Assembly (NCBI GenBank): GCA_035574315.1
Contig: DATLYW010000033.1
Span: forward strand, 1-64,000
Source: Candidatus Zixiibacteriota bacterium
GTDB lineage: Bacteria > Desulfobacterota > Binatia > UBA9968
Direction of reading: 5' to 3'
DNA length: 64,000 nucleotides
Shown here piece by piece: positions 1 to 10,305 of the stretch; the first letter of the stretch is position 1; the number at the start of each line of letters is the position of its first letter. The notes below the pieces were generated by a model. That model was not told the origin of the DNA. It worked only from the letters and a program-made list of their open reading frames with translations, and did not search any database. The position numbers and the translations under genes were made by a program.

Positions 1-1407
1 GAGCCATTGGCGCTCGAGCGGCTCGCCGAAGACCTCCTCCGCCAGCTGCAGGGCGCGGGCGGCGTACTGGAGGATCTGCACGGTTTCGATGCCGCCGAGA
101 TCGTCGAAGAACCAGCCGCAGCTCGTGTACATCAGCATGGCGTGGCGCTGCATCTCGAGCAGCTTCAAGGCGACCGTGACCTCCGCTGGGCCAAGCCTTC
201 GGGCGGAGTGGAGCTCGATGAAGCGGCGGACATTGTCCGGCGAGCGATCGAGGATCACGCGGATGTAGTCGTTGCGGGCGACCCAGGGATTTCGGAAAAG
301 CTTTCGGCCCTCCCGCTCGAAAGCGGGCACGAGCGTATCCCGGAGCCAGTCGAGCGAGTTGCGCAGCGGCGTCCGCCAGGCCTGATTCCAGCCGGGGTGC
401 GCCCCGGTGTTGCAGCCGCAGTCGCTCCGCCAGCGCTCCACGCCGTGAAAGCAACTCCACGAGCTCTTCTCGACGATCTCCACCTGGTGCGTGGGCGGAT
501 GTTTCGCCAGGTACTCCCCGTAATTGGTCAGCCGCGCCAGTCCCCTGGCTTCGAGATAGTTCAAGGCGTAGGCCAGGGCCATGTCGCCGAAACGGTGGTG
601 ATGGCCGTAGCTCTCGCCGTCGGTGGCGATATGAACGAGCTGCGCCCAGTCCCTTTCATCCGAGAAGCCGGCCACGAGCCGGTGAGCGAAATTTTCCCCC
701 CGCGAAAGCAGCCCTTCGAAGGCGACCGCGCGGGAAATCGGCCCGTCGTAGAAAAACAGAGCGATCCTGCGGCCCGATGGCAGGCATTGCTCGTAGGCCT
801 GCGACGGGTCGATGCCCTCGCGGTTCAGCTCGCGCCAGGCGTGCTCGCCCAGGCGGCGGACACGGGCCGCCTGATGGGGCGCCAGAATCGTGAAGCGGAT
901 TCCGGACTGCGCGAGCAGCTCGAGCGTGTCGACGTCGACCGCGGTCTCCGGAAGCCACATCCCCTCGGGCGGACGCCCGAAGCGGTGCTCGAAGTCCGCG
1001 ATGCCCCAGAGGATCTGCGTTTCGCGGTCGCGCCGGTTGGCGAGGGGGAGGATGGCGTGGTTGTAGGGCTGCGCGAGCGCGGAGCCGTGGCCGGAGAAGC
1101 GCTTGCGGCTTTCGCGATCGGCCTCGAGGATCGCCTCGTAGACGTCGGCTGCGTGAATCTCCAGCCAGGACAGCAGAGTCGGGCCGAAATCGAAGCTGAT
1201 GCGGGCGTAATTGTTGACCAGGCGCACGATCCGATTCCGTTCGTCGAGGATGCGGGAGACGGAGTTCGGGGCGTAGCACTCGGCGGTGACGCGCTCGTTC
1301 CAGTCGTGATAGGGATAGGCCGAGTCCTGCAGCTCGACGGCCTCCAGCCACGGGTTTTCGCGCGGCGGCTGGTAAAAGTGCCCGTGAATGCAGACGTATC
1401 GTTCCAT
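1..1407 (-). CDS. GH57-family glycoside hydrolase (DUF3536 type), 3' end cut by window edge
   Basis: The reading frame opens with ATG at 1407 and stays open for 469 codons to the left edge, so the C-terminus is missing. The N-terminus reads MERYVCIHGHFYQPPREN, the hallmark start of GH57 proteins of this subfamily. Near residue 215 a TDGESYGHHH motif is visible, also typical of it. GH57 enzymes are retaining alpha-glucan hydrolases, transferases or branching enzymes; the exact activity of this subfamily is not settled. It starts five bases after treZ stops, so it is the last visible gene of the glycogen/trehalose operon. A role in trimming or branching the same cytosolic glucan is inferred from position. 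The family call is firm and the reaction is open. Confidence 0.85.
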   Translation of the reverse strand, partial: MERYVCIHGHFYQPPRENPWLEAVELQDSAYPYHDWNERVTAECYAPNSVSRILDERNRIVRLVNNYARISFDFGPTLLSWLEIHAADVYEAILEADRESRKRFSGHGSALAQPYNHAILPLANRRDRETQILWGIADFEHRFGRPPEGMWLPETAVDVDTLELLAQSGIRFTILAPHQAARVRRLGEHAWRELNREGIDPSQAYEQCLPSGRRIALFFYDGPISRAVAFEGLLSRGENFAHRLVAGFSDERDWAQLVHIATDGESYGHHHRFGDMALAYALNYLEARGLARLTNYGEYLAKHPPTHQVEIVEKSSWSCFHGVERWRSDCGCNTGAHPGWNQAWRTPLRNSLDWLRDTLVPAFEREGRKLFRNPWVARNDYIRVILDRSPDNVRRFIELHSARRLGPAEVTVALKLLEMQRHAMLMYTSCGWFFDDLGGIETVQILQYAARALQLAEEVFGEPLERQWL

Positions 1408-1412
1408 CCGCG

Positions 1413-3242
1413 TCAGAGGGCGGCGGTAAAGACGGCCAGCGATTTCGGCCTCAGCTCCGCGGCCCCTCCGCCACGCGCCTGGGGCGGCAAGCGGCTGCCC
1501 TCCCCGAGCCAGCGCGCGTCGGCGGAATCCAGGGCTTTGATCCAGGAGCCGCAAACCTCCGGCAGGCGGACCGAAGCTTCAACGTCGCCGAAGTTGAAGA
1601 CCGCAAACGCCTGCTCGCTTCCGTGCCAGCGGCGCAGGACCAGGACCCGCTCGGCCTCGAGAGCGGCCACGTCGCAGCGGGCCTTGCTCGGAAGCGCGAG
1701 CGCCGCCGATCTCCGGCGCAACCGGATGAGCTCCCGGTAGAATTCCCACAACACGCGGTGCCGGCCCGCGTACCGGAGATTGCGGTTCAGCTTCGCGCCG
1801 AGAAAGGTCTCTTCGGCCTGCGGGTCGGGGGGGGCCTGGGACCAGCCGAAGGAGCGGAACTCCGCGTCCCGCCCGCGGCGCACGCTCTCGACGAGCTCAG
1901 GGTCCGAATGGCTGACGAAATAGGGAAACGGCGCCTCTTCCCCGTACTCCTCGCCCATGAAGAGCAGCGGAATGAAAGGCGAGAGGAGAACCGCTCCGGC
2001 GACCACCTTCAGCTCCTCGAAGGAAAGCAGGCGGGTCAGGCGGTCGCCGAGCCGGCGGTTGCCGACCTGATCATGATTCTGCGCGAACACGATGAAGCGT
2101 TCGGCGGGGATGTCGCGGCTCGGCGTCCCGTGCCTGCGCCGGTAGAAACGGGAGTGCTCCCCCGAATAGACGAACCCTTCGCGATAGGCCTTGACGAGCT
2201 GGCCCAGGCCGCCGTAGTCGGCATAGTAGCCGCTTCGTTCTCCCGTGACCAGGGCGTGGAGCGCGTGGTGAAAATCGTCGTTCCACTGCGCGTCCACGCC
2301 GTAGCCTCCCGCCTCGCGCCCGCGGACCAGGCGCGAATCATTTGCCGTGCTCTCCGCGAACAGGTAGACCCGCCGGTGGAGCTCACGGGCGCACTCGCGG
2401 ACCGCGAGCACCAGCTCCTCGAGGAACGTCAGCGGAGAGTGGTCGCGGATCGCGTGGACCGCGTCCAGCCGCAGCGCGTCGAAATGGAACTCGGTGATCC
2501 AGTAGAGCGCGTTCTCGATGAAGAACCACCGTACGGGATCGCTGTCCGGCCCGTCGAAGTTCAGGGCGGGACCCCAGGGAGTGCGATAGCGGTCCGTGAA
2601 GTAGGGACCGAAATCGGCGAGGTAGTTTCCTTCGGGGCCGAGGTGATTGTAAACGACGTCGAGAACCGCTGCGAGGCCGAGGTTGTGGCAGGCGTCGACC
2701 AGCCGCTTCAACGCCTGGGGGCCGCCATAAGAGTTCTGGACCGCGAAGGGCTGCACGCCGTCGTAGCCCCAGTTCCGGTCTCCCGGAAACTGCGCCACCG
2801 GCATCAGCTCGACGGCGGTGATGCCGAGGTCGCGCAGCTCGGCGAGGACCGGGATGATCGCGTCGAAGGTCCCCTCCGGGGTGAACGTTCCGACGTGGAG
2901 CTCGTAGATGAGGTAGCGCTCGAGCGGCAGGCCGTCCCAGCCGGCGTCGCTCCACGGGAAGCGACGCTCGAGAACCTGCGATGGGCCGTGCACGCCCTCG
3001 GGCTGCAGGCGCGAGGCCGGATCGGGCCTCTCCACCCGTTCGTCCAGGCGATAGAGGTAGAGCGCCCCCGGCCCCACGCCGTCCACCTCGGCGTGAAAGT
3101 AGCCGCCGTCGTCGGCGGTCAGCGGCACCACGCGCTCTTGCGGCCGGAGAACGTGCAGGTCGACCCGGCCGGCATTCGGCGCCCACACCCGGAAGGAGCA
3201 CCGGTCGTTTCCCAGATCGTCGGCTCCGATGGTCGGACGCAC
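1413..3242 (-). CDS. treZ: Malto-oligosyltrehalose trehalohydrolase
   Basis: A 609-residue GH13 protein. TreZ hydrolyses the bond that releases trehalose from malto-oligosyl-trehalose. The N-terminal module (about residues 15-95) is the CBM48-like FRVWAPNAGRVDL segment. The barrel carries the nucleophile motif ALRLDAVHAIRDH, the acid/base LFAESTAND and the TreZ-typical FAQNHDQVGNRRLGDR. The start is GTG at 3242, which places the conserved N-terminus correctly. It lies 25 bases after glgC and five before the GH57 gene, in one operon. Its usual partner TreY, which makes the substrate, is absent from the window and may lie beyond the left edge. Family identity is strong. Confidence 0.93.
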   Translation of the reverse strand: MRPTIGADDLGNDRCSFRVWAPNAGRVDLHVLRPQERVVPLTADDGGYFHAEVDGVGPGALYLYRLDERVERPDPASRLQPEGVHGPSQVLERRFPWSDAGWDGLPLERYLIYELHVGTFTPEGTFDAIIPVLAELRDLGITAVELMPVAQFPGDRNWGYDGVQPFAVQNSYGGPQALKRLVDACHNLGLAAVLDVVYNHLGPEGNYLADFGPYFTDRYRTPWGPALNFDGPDSDPVRWFFIENALYWITEFHFDALRLDAVHAIRDHSPLTFLEELVLAVRECARELHRRVYLFAESTANDSRLVRGREAGGYGVDAQWNDDFHHALHALVTGERSGYYADYGGLGQLVKAYREGFVYSGEHSRFYRRRHGTPSRDIPAERFIVFAQNHDQVGNRRLGDRLTRLLSFEELKVVAGAVLLSPFIPLLFMGEEYGEEAPFPYFVSHSDPELVESVRRGRDAEFRSFGWSQAPPDPQAEETFLGAKLNRNLRYAGRHRVLWEFYRELIRLRRRSAALALPSKARCDVAALEAERVLVLRRWHGSEQAFAVFNFGDVEASVRLPEVCGSWIKALDSADARWLGEGSRLPPQARGGGAAELRPKSLAVFTAAL

Positions 3243-3267
3243 TCTCGATGCCTCGAGGGAAGGGGGC

Positions 3268-4512
3268 CTAGGGGTGGCCGGTGGTTATCCAGGCGGTCTT
3301 CGGCTGCGCCCGCGGGATCACGACGATCCCGGTTTCGGAAACGAAATAGCGCCGCCGGTCTTTTTCGAGATCGTAGCCGATCTCGGTTCCAGGAGGGATC
3401 ACGTTGGACTTGTCGATGATCGCGCGGCGGATCCTGCAGCCGCGGGCGATTTCCACCCAGTCCATGATCACCGAGTCCTGGATCAGGCTGTAGCTGTGGA
3501 TCCTCACGTTGCGGCCCACCACGCAGTTGCGCACCACGCTGCCGCTGATGATCGTGCCTTCGGCGACGAGCGAGTTGATGGCCATGCCCTGGCGGTCGGG
3601 CCAGTCGAAAACGAACTTCGCCGGCGGATCGCCGTAGCCCACGGTGCGGAGCGGCCAGCTGCGGTTGTACAGGTTGAAGGACGGGTCGACCGAGCAGAGA
3701 TCCATGTTCGCTTCGTAATAGGCCTCGATCGTGCCGAGGTCGCGCCAGTAGCTCGCTTCCTCGCCCTTGAACGGCACCGGCACCCGGTTCTTCCGGAAAT
3801 CATAGGCGTACACGTTCTTGACCCTGATAAGAGCCGGAATGTGGTCGCGGCCGAAATCGTGCCTGCGCTCCTTTCCCTCGGCCGTGAGCGCCTCGATCAG
3901 CACGTCCGCGTTGAAGACGTAATTCCCCATCGAAACCAGAGCGGTGCCGGGCTCTCCGGGAATGGACTTGGGCCGCTCCGGCTTTTCCTCGAAGCCGATC
4001 ACGCGCCAATCGGAATCGATCTCCATGACCCCGAAGGCGCTCGCTTCCTCGATCTTCACCGGCAGCGCTGCGACCGTGACGTCGGCGCTCCTGCGCTCGT
4101 GCTCCTCGATCATCTGGCGGATGTTCATCCGGTAGATGTGGTCGGCGCCGAAGACGGCGACGAGCCTGGGATGGTGCCGCTCGATCAGGTAAAGGTTCTG
4201 GTAAACGGAATCCGCCGTGCCCTGGTACCACTCCCCGCCGAGTCGCATCTGGGCGGGGACGGCGGTGATGAAATGCTCGCCGAGATAGTCGGTCGTGCGC
4301 CAGCCCTTCTCCAGATGTTCGAGCAGCGACTGCGCCTTGAACTGCGTGAGCACGTAGATCGACAGGATGCCGGAATTGACGAAATTCGAAAGGACGAAGT
4401 CGATGATCCGGTACCTGCCGCCGAAAGGGACCGCCGGTTTGGCCCGGTGGTCCGTCAGCGGAGCCAGGCGCTCGCCCCTGCCGCCCGCCAGCACGATGCC
4501 CAGCACGTCCAT
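3268..4512 (-). CDS. glgC: Glucose-1-phosphate adenylyltransferase
   Basis: A 414-residue enzyme making ADP-glucose from glucose-1-phosphate and ATP, the first committed step of classical bacterial glycogen synthesis. The N-terminal nucleotidyltransferase motif LAGGRGERLAPLT is followed by AKPAVPFGGRYRIIDF, the GTADSVYQN and FGADHIYRM segments and GFEEKP. The C-terminal third is a left-handed beta-helix with hexapeptide-like repeats (GTIISGSVVRNCVVG). Length matches the family. The ATG at 4512 is ten bases after the glgA stop, so translation is probably coupled. Its presence beside glgE means this organism can supply glucan through two nucleotide-independent entry routes. Confidence 0.97.
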   Translation of the reverse strand: MDVLGIVLAGGRGERLAPLTDHRAKPAVPFGGRYRIIDFVLSNFVNSGILSIYVLTQFKAQSLLEHLEKGWRTTDYLGEHFITAVPAQMRLGGEWYQGTADSVYQNLYLIERHHPRLVAVFGADHIYRMNIRQMIEEHERRSADVTVAALPVKIEEASAFGVMEIDSDWRVIGFEEKPERPKSIPGEPGTALVSMGNYVFNADVLIEALTAEGKERRHDFGRDHIPALIRVKNVYAYDFRKNRVPVPFKGEEASYWRDLGTIEAYYEANMDLCSVDPSFNLYNRSWPLRTVGYGDPPAKFVFDWPDRQGMAINSLVAEGTIISGSVVRNCVVGRNVRIHSYSLIQDSVIMDWVEIARGCRIRRAIIDKSNVIPPGTEIGYDLEKDRRRYFVSETGIVVIPRAQPKTAWITTGHP

Positions 4513-4522
4513 GCTGCACTCC

Positions 4523-5974
4523 TCAACCGCTTTTCAGGCCGACCAGCTCCCGATAAAGGGCGCTGTAGGCCCGGGAGGAACGTTCCCAGGAAAAATCCGC
4601 GCTCATGGCGCGCCGCTGCAGCGCAGCCCACTCCTCGGGATCGGCGAAGGCCCGCAGCGCCCGGTCCACTGCCCCGAGCAGCGCCTCCGGCTCGTACGGC
4701 TCGAACACGAAGCCCGTGCCGGTCCGGCGGCTCGGGTCGTAGTCCGACACCGTGTCCCGCAACCCGCCGACCGCGCGCACGATCGGAAGTGTACCATATT
4801 TCAGGCTGAACATCTGATTGAGCCCGCAAGGCTCGTAAAGCGACGGCATGAGGAAGAGGTCCGCTCCCGCTTCGATGCGGTGAGCCAGCGCTTCGTCGAA
4901 CCCGATCCGCACGGCGAGCTTTTCCGGAAACCGCTCCGCGGCGCGTACGAAGAACCGCTCGTAGCGCTCCTCGCCGCTTCCCAGCAGGACCAGCTGCAGC
5001 TCCCGGTCGAGCAGCCGCTCGAGCGCGCTCTGGACGAGATCGAAGCCCTTTTGCGACGTCAGCCGCGAGATCATCCCGATCAGCGGGCGGTCGGGCCGGT
5101 AGGGCAGCCCGAGCTCGCGCGCGAGGCTCTCCTTGCAGCGCCGCTTGCCCTCGAGTCTCGCGGGACCGTAAGGGGCCGCGATGAAGGGATCGGTTTCGGG
5201 GTTCCACTGCCCGTAATCCACGCCGTTCAGGATTCCCGTGAGATCGGCGGCCCGCTCCCGCAGCACTCCCTGCAGCCCGAACCCTTGCTCCGTCTCCATG
5301 ATCTCGCGCGCGTAGCTCGGGCTCACGGTCGTGATCTTGTCGGCAAAGACGAGCGCGCCTTTCAGAAAGTTGATCCGGCCGTAGAACTCCAGGGCGCGCG
5401 GGGAAAAGAAACGACGGTCGAGCTCGAGCAGGGGCCAGTCGGTTTCCGGGAAGATTCCCTGAAATCCGAGGTTGTGAATCGTGAAGACCGTCTTGACGGG
5501 CGCGAGCTCCGGATAGCGCTCTGGCTGCGCTCGCAGAAAAACGATACCCAGCGCCGCCTGCCAGTCATGGCAGTGGAGAAGGTCGACCGGGCGTCGGCGG
5601 AGCAGCTCGAGCGCCGCGCGGCAAAAAAAAACGAAGCGTTCGGCGTTGTCGGGATAATCGCCGCCAGCCGTGCCGTAGAGCGCCTCCCGGTCGAAATAAC
5701 GGTCGGCACGGATCAGGAAAACTTCCGTGCGTTCCCCGAGAGCGGTCTTGAGAACCTCGCCCTGGACGGCTCGGCCGGAAACGCTGCCAGAGACACGCTC
5801 TCCGGTTTCGGCGAGCGAAAAACCGCCCGCCAGGACGACGCGGTAAGCCGGCAGGACCAGGTAGAGCTGGTGGCCTTGACGTTCCAGGGCCGCCGCAAGG
5901 GTGCCGACCACGTCGCCCAGGCCGCCGGTCTTGGCGAACGGGGCGATCTCCGGAGAAAACATTGCAATGCGCAT
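4523..5974 (-). CDS. glgA: Glycogen synthase (ADP-glucose, GT5)
   Basis: A 483-residue GT5 glycosyltransferase that elongates alpha-1,4-glucan from ADP-glucose. I chose ATG 5974 because the protein then begins MRIAMFSPEIAPFAKTGGL, the canonical GlgA N-terminus with the KTGGL ADP-glucose-binding motif; the frame stays open upstream to 6082 but that part has no family similarity. The C-terminal Rossmann domain contains LFLMPSLYEPCGLNQMFSLKYG and the GGLRDTV motif with the conserved Glu region before it. It sits between the glgX remnant and glgC. Cytosolic. Very confident on function, confident on the start. Confidence 0.96.
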   Translation of the reverse strand: MRIAMFSPEIAPFAKTGGLGDVVGTLAAALERQGHQLYLVLPAYRVVLAGGFSLAETGERVSGSVSGRAVQGEVLKTALGERTEVFLIRADRYFDREALYGTAGGDYPDNAERFVFFCRAALELLRRRPVDLLHCHDWQAALGIVFLRAQPERYPELAPVKTVFTIHNLGFQGIFPETDWPLLELDRRFFSPRALEFYGRINFLKGALVFADKITTVSPSYAREIMETEQGFGLQGVLRERAADLTGILNGVDYGQWNPETDPFIAAPYGPARLEGKRRCKESLARELGLPYRPDRPLIGMISRLTSQKGFDLVQSALERLLDRELQLVLLGSGEERYERFFVRAAERFPEKLAVRIGFDEALAHRIEAGADLFLMPSLYEPCGLNQMFSLKYGTLPIVRAVGGLRDTVSDYDPSRRTGTGFVFEPYEPEALLGAVDRALRAFADPEEWAALQRRAMSADFSWERSSRAYSALYRELVGLKSG

Positions 5975-6103
5975 CGATGCCACCGCCCCGTGCGCAGCCT
6001 CCACTCCGGACCCGCCGGGCAAGAGCGGCAAGTCTGGAAATAACCGCGCGGGTCCGAAAATGCAAACTCGACGATCGCCCACCTCACGGCGGCGAGCGGC
6101 TGC

Positions 6104-6280
6104 TCACACCTGATCGGTTTGCTCGGTCCGCCGGATTCGTGCCGTTTCCCGCCGGGGGGCCGAAACCTCGAACAGGCACAGCTCGACCGCCTCGGCGTTT
6201 TCCGAAAAGAGCGCGAAGTCCACTCCGGACCCGTCCCATGTCGCTGCGGGAGGGTAAGGGTTTCCCGGCCAGATCTCCAT
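6104..6280 (-). pseudogene. glgX: Truncated glgX (glycogen debranching enzyme) remnant, N-terminal CBM48 start only
   Basis: A 58-codon frame starts at ATG 6280 behind a good ribosome-binding site (GAGGGAAG, 6286-6293) and ends with TGA at 6104. It reads [19 protein letters not shown] and then [19 protein letters not shown], the very characteristic start of GlgX/isoamylase-type debranching enzymes. Near its end RTEQTDQV matches the place where GlgX normally continues with Trp and the rest of the CBM48 domain, but here TGA follows and no frame beyond shows GlgX similarity before glgA begins. The gene appears to have been cut by a deletion of roughly 650 codons, leaving the 5' end between glgB and glgA. 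It could still be translated as a small carbohydrate-binding-like peptide, which I consider unlikely. Confidence 0.75.
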
Positions 6281-6292
6281 CGCGCTTCCCTC

Positions 6293-8191
6293 TCAGCCGT
6301 GCCTGAAAAAAAGCACGCCGAGCGGGGGCAGTTGCAGATTGAGCAATTGCATCCGCCCGTGGCACGGCACCGGATAGCTTTCCGCGCCGCCGAGGTTGCC
6401 CTTGCCGCTGCCGCCGTAGACCTCCGCGTCGCTGTTCAGCACCTCGCGCCAGTAGCCGGCGCGCGGCACGCCGACGCGGTAGTTCTCCCGCAGGACCGGC
6501 GTGAAGTTGCAGACCACGAGGATCAACGTCGGGGTCGAGCGCCCCTTGCGGATCAGGCTCACCACGCTGCTGTCAGCGTCCGTGCAGTCGATCCACTCGA
6601 AACCGGCCGGATCGCAGTCGCACTCGTGGAGCGCCGGCTCGTCGCGGTAGAGCCGGAGCAGGTCCCGCACCCAGCGCTGCACCCCGGCGTGCCAGGAGAT
6701 CCCGAGCAGCTCCCAGTCGAGCTGGGCGTCGTGCGCCCACTCGCGCCCCTGGCCGAACTCCGCTCCCATGAACAGCAGCTTTTTCGCCGGCTGCGCGATC
6801 ATGTAGCCGAACAGGGCGCGGAGGTTGGCGAACTTCTGCCACGCGTCGCCCGGCATCTTGGCCAGCAGCGAGCCCTTGCCGTAGACGACCTCGTCGTGCG
6901 ACAGGGGCAGCACGAAATTCTCGTGAAAGGCGTAGAGCATCCGGAATGTGAGCTTGTCCTGGTGGTAGCGCCGGAAGACCGGGTCGAGGCTCATGTACTC
7001 CAGCGTGTCGTGCATCCAGCCCATATCCCACTTCAGACCGAAGCCGAGCCCGCCGACGTAAGCGGGGCGCGACACCATCGGCCACGCGGTCGATTCTTCC
7101 GCGATCGTCTGGACGTCCGGATGCTCGCGGTAGACCGTCTCGTTCAGGCGGCGCAACAATGCGATCGCCTCGAGGTTTTCGCGGCCGCCGTACTTGTTCG
7201 GGACCCATTCTCCGGCCGCCCGCGCGTAATCGAGGTAGAGCATCGAAGCGACGGCGTCGACGCGCAGGCCGTCGGCGTGGTAGCGGTCGAGCCAGAACAG
7301 GGCGTTGCTGATGAGAAAGCTCTGCACCTCGCGGCGGCCGTAGTTGAAGATGTAGCTGTTCCACTCGGGGTGGTAGCCCTGGCGCGGGTCGGCGTGCTCA
7401 TAGAGATGCGTGCCGTCGAAAAACCCCAGCCCGTGCTCGTCGGTGGGAAAGTGGGAAGGGACCCAGTCGAGGAAAACGCCGATGCCCCTCTGATGCAGCG
7501 TGTCGATCAGGTACATCAGGTCCTGAGGCGTGCCGTAGTTGCCGGAGGGGGCGAAGTAGCCGGTGATCTGGTACCCCCAGGAACCGAAAAACGGGTGATC
7601 CATCACCGGCAGGAACTCCACGTGCGTGAAGCCCATCTCCTCGAGGTAGTCGGCGAGGCGCGGCGCCAGCTCGCGGTACGAGAGCGAGCGGTTGCCCTCT
7701 TCGGCGATGCGCCGCCACGAGCCGAGGTGCATCTCGTAGATCGCGATCGGCCGGTCGAGGGCGTTGCGTTTTGCGCGGCCCGCCATCCATTCGCCGTCGC
7801 CCCAGTCGTATTCGAGATCCCACACGATCGAGGCGCTCTTCGGGGGAATCTCGTTGAAAAAGGAAAAGGGGTCCGCCTTGTCGACGCGGTAGGCGTTGTA
7901 GCGCGACGCGACGTGGTACTTGTAGAGCGCCCCCTTGTCGACCCCTTCCAGCACGCCTTCCCAGATGCCGGATTGGCCCCGCGGCGCCAGCGGATGGCGG
8001 CGCTTGTCCCATCCGTTGAAGTCGCCGATGACCGAAACGCGTTCGGCGTTCGGCGCCCACACGGCGAAGTAGGTGGCGCCGTTGCCGAGCGGATGAGCGC
8101 CGAGCTTCTCGTAGAGGTGGAAGTGGCTCCCTTCGTTGAAGAGGTAGACGTCGTCGTCGCTGAGAAAAGGCGCGGTTTGCCGGTTCATCAT
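6293..8191 (-). CDS. glgB: 1,4-alpha-glucan branching enzyme
   Basis: A 632-residue GH13 branching enzyme that forms alpha-1,6 branches on glucan made by GlgA or GlgE. After a short N-terminus ([16 protein letters not shown]) comes a CBM48 module ([21 protein letters not shown]) and the barrel with [26 protein letters not shown] and [13 protein letters not shown] carrying the catalytic triad. It lacks the extra N1 module of the longer Escherichia-type enzyme. Two ATGs (8191, 8188) overlap the malQ TGA, giving an ATGATGA junction that argues for translational coupling; upstream in-frame sequence to 8416 is malQ shadow. The stop is 12 bases before the glgX remnant's start codon. Confidence 0.96.
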   Translation of the reverse strand: MMNRQTAPFLSDDDVYLFNEGSHFHLYEKLGAHPLGNGATYFAVWAPNAERVSVIGDFNGWDKRRHPLAPRGQSGIWEGVLEGVDKGALYKYHVASRYNAYRVDKADPFSFFNEIPPKSASIVWDLEYDWGDGEWMAGRAKRNALDRPIAIYEMHLGSWRRIAEEGNRSLSYRELAPRLADYLEEMGFTHVEFLPVMDHPFFGSWGYQITGYFAPSGNYGTPQDLMYLIDTLHQRGIGVFLDWVPSHFPTDEHGLGFFDGTHLYEHADPRQGYHPEWNSYIFNYGRREVQSFLISNALFWLDRYHADGLRVDAVASMLYLDYARAAGEWVPNKYGGRENLEAIALLRRLNETVYREHPDVQTIAEESTAWPMVSRPAYVGGLGFGLKWDMGWMHDTLEYMSLDPVFRRYHQDKLTFRMLYAFHENFVLPLSHDEVVYGKGSLLAKMPGDAWQKFANLRALFGYMIAQPAKKLLFMGAEFGQGREWAHDAQLDWELLGISWHAGVQRWVRDLLRLYRDEPALHECDCDPAGFEWIDCTDADSSVVSLIRKGRSTPTLILVVCNFTPVLRENYRVGVPRAGYWREVLNSDAEVYGGSGKGNLGGAESYPVPCHGRMQLLNLQLPPLGVLFFRHG

Positions 8192-10305
8192 CGCTGCCAG
8201 ACCTCCGGCCGGGCGCGCGCGGCGCCGACCGCTCTCAAGATCTCCAGAAGATCGCTGCGCCCGCGCAGCTCGCCCATCGTCACACGCGCCTTGCGCCTCC
8301 AGTTGGGCCGTTCCTCCCAGGTTCCGGGCACGTTCTGGGGTCGCGGCTCGAGCCAGAGGTCCTCCAGATTCACCAGGACCAGGAACGCCGGACTCCCGGC
8401 GAGGCGCTCCAGCCATGCGCGCAGCACCCCTCGGGCATCGCCGCCGTCGACGGCGATACCGTGGGAGCGCAAAAACCGGACCAACGACTCGCGCTGGCGA
8501 GCGCGACGCTCGGCCTCCGCCCGGGCCTGCTCGGGATCGAGCAAGCCGAGCGCCAGCCGGTCTTCGATGTCCGCTCCGCTCCAGAACGAGGCGAAGGTCG
8601 GCGTGTCATGGGTGTTCAGGCTCGCCACCACGGCGCCGTCCCGCGGCTCCTCGACCGCGCCCGGTTCGGCGCCGACGCAGAACTGGCCGACGTGGAGGCC
8701 GGCGATGTTATGGCGCGCCATCGAGACGTTGACGTAGGGCGGGACCGTTCCCAGGTTCTCGCCGACGATGCGCGCGCGGTGGCGGTGCGATTCCAGGCTC
8801 AGGATCGCGTAAAGCTCCTCGGCCGGATAGCGGACGTAGACCCCTTCGGCTGCCGCGAAGCCCGCGGGAACCCAGAAGCTGCGGTGCAGTCCCATGACGT
8901 GATCGATGCGCAGGATCCCGGCACATTCGAGGTGATGGCGCAGCGCCCGGATATAGTAGCTGTGCCCTTGCGCGCGCGATGCTTCGGGGCGAAGGGGCGG
9001 AAAGCCCCAATCCTGCCCTGCGGTGAAGAACTCGTCCGGAGGTGCGCCGCCGCTCGCCTCCAGCGCGAAGATGGCGCGCTCGCGCCAGACGTCGTAGCCG
9101 TCGCGGTTCGTTCCCGCGGGAAAGTCGAGGTAAAGGGCGACGCCTTCGCTCTTCGCCCGCTCCGCCAGCCAGCGCATCTGTTCGTCGGCCTGCCACTGGA
9201 CGTAAAGATGGTATTGCTTCACCGACTCGTCGTAGTCGCGCCGCGTGAGCCGACCGTCCCGCTGGGCGGCCGGCCAGAGCGACCAGACCGTGCGCGCGCG
9301 TTCGGTCTTGGCGCGAAACTCGGCGTAGTCCTCGGCCAGCGGCCGCCTCTCGAGAAACCCGCGAAAGCTCGACATCCGCTCCGTCGATTCCCGCCATCCG
9401 CAGCGCGCCAGCTCCTCCAGCACGCGCCGCTTGACGGCCATGGCGCGCCGGTAATCGACCAGGTCGGCGGCGCGCAGCGACGCGACCTCCGCCTGCAGCC
9501 CGGACGAATTCAGGATCGCGCGGGCAACCGGACATCGTTCAAGCTCGGGCACGCGGCGGAGGTCGAGGTAAATCTCGTTCCAGAACAGCCGGCTGACCGG
9601 CGCGTACGGGCTCGGGTTGAACGGCTCGTCGAGAAAGGCGGCGAGGAGCGGAAGCGTGGCCACGACCGAGCCGCCGAGCTCGGCGGTGAGCGTGAGCAGC
9701 TCCTCGAGATCGCCGAGGTCGCCGAGCCCCAGGCTGCGAGCGCCCGCCAGCGCGTAAGTCGGCGCGAACAGCCCCCACACGCGCTCAGCCTCGGACGGGC
9801 CGAAGGCGCGAAAAGGGGCGCAAATGATCCGGCATGCCATCGACCGGCCGGCCGCCGAAAGCTCGAGCCGGTGGTAGCCGAGCGGGAGCCGGTCGGCGAC
9901 GACTACCCGGCGTCTGACGCAGGTTATGCCGTCGACTTCCCGCACGAGCGCCGGGGCGGCGTCGGAACGGGCCTCTCCCTCGAGACGATCGCCGTTTTCC
10001 AAGACGATGGAGTAGCGGAGTACGGCGTCGGCCGTCGTCGCCGGAAGCCTCACGGACAAGCTCAGCGGTGCTCCGTCCCAAGCCACCGCGACAGGGTCGA
10101 TGCCCCGCCGCCACAGGCTGCGGCGGCGCTCTCTCAGGGCGTCGGGCACCTGGTCGAGTCGATCGACGGGCGCACCCAACGCCCGGAGCACCGCGAGGAT
10201 CGCTTCGGGCGCAGCCGACCGACGGCGGCCGAAGACATCGCGGTAGCCGGTCTGGACGCCGTAGAGACGCGCCAGCCGGCGCAGCGGGCCGAGCTCTGTG
10301 GTCAC
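8188..10305 (-). CDS. malQ: 4-alpha-glucanotransferase (GH77)
   Basis: A 705-residue amylomaltase that transfers maltodextrin segments between alpha-1,4-glucans, recycling short oligosaccharides. The GH77 signature segments are present: [16 protein letters not shown] in the first third, [17 protein letters not shown] with the nucleophile, [10 protein letters not shown] in the acid/base position and [14 protein letters not shown] near the end. About 200 residues precede the barrel, as in the longer bacterial MalQ type. The start is GTG 10305, whose GTGA overlaps the treS-mak stop codon (10302); this is the only start giving a sensible N-terminus. Cytosolic, with GlgB and TreS neighbours. Confidence 0.92.
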   Translation of the reverse strand: MTTELGPLRRLARLYGVQTGYRDVFGRRRSAAPEAILAVLRALGAPVDRLDQVPDALRERRRSLWRRGIDPVAVAWDGAPLSLSVRLPATTADAVLRYSIVLENGDRLEGEARSDAAPALVREVDGITCVRRRVVVADRLPLGYHRLELSAAGRSMACRIICAPFRAFGPSEAERVWGLFAPTYALAGARSLGLGDLGDLEELLTLTAELGGSVVATLPLLAAFLDEPFNPSPYAPVSRLFWNEIYLDLRRVPELERCPVARAILNSSGLQAEVASLRAADLVDYRRAMAVKRRVLEELARCGWRESTERMSSFRGFLERRPLAEDYAEFRAKTERARTVWSLWPAAQRDGRLTRRDYDESVKQYHLYVQWQADEQMRWLAERAKSEGVALYLDFPAGTNRDGYDVWRERAIFALEASGGAPPDEFFTAGQDWGFPPLRPEASRAQGHSYYIRALRHHLECAGILRIDHVMGLHRSFWVPAGFAAAEGVYVRYPAEELYAILSLESHRHRARIVGENLGTVPPYVNVSMARHNIAGLHVGQFCVGAEPGAVEEPRDGAVVASLNTHDTPTFASFWSGADIEDRLALGLLDPEQARAEAERRARQRESLVRFLRSHGIAVDGGDARGVLRAWLERLAGSPAFLVLVNLEDLWLEPRPQNVPGTWEERPNWRRKARVTMGELRGRSDLLEILRAVGAARARPEVWQR

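Noticed and set aside
7..1740. Long plus-strand frame antiparallel to the GH57 gene
   Set aside because: It is the complement of a high-GC coding region; the minus strand has clear GH57 and TreZ motifs and the plus frame has none.
6084..6365. A 93-codon minus-strand frame overlapping the glgX remnant
   Set aside because: It is in another frame, Arg-rich and without similarity; the frame from 6280 matches GlgX much better.
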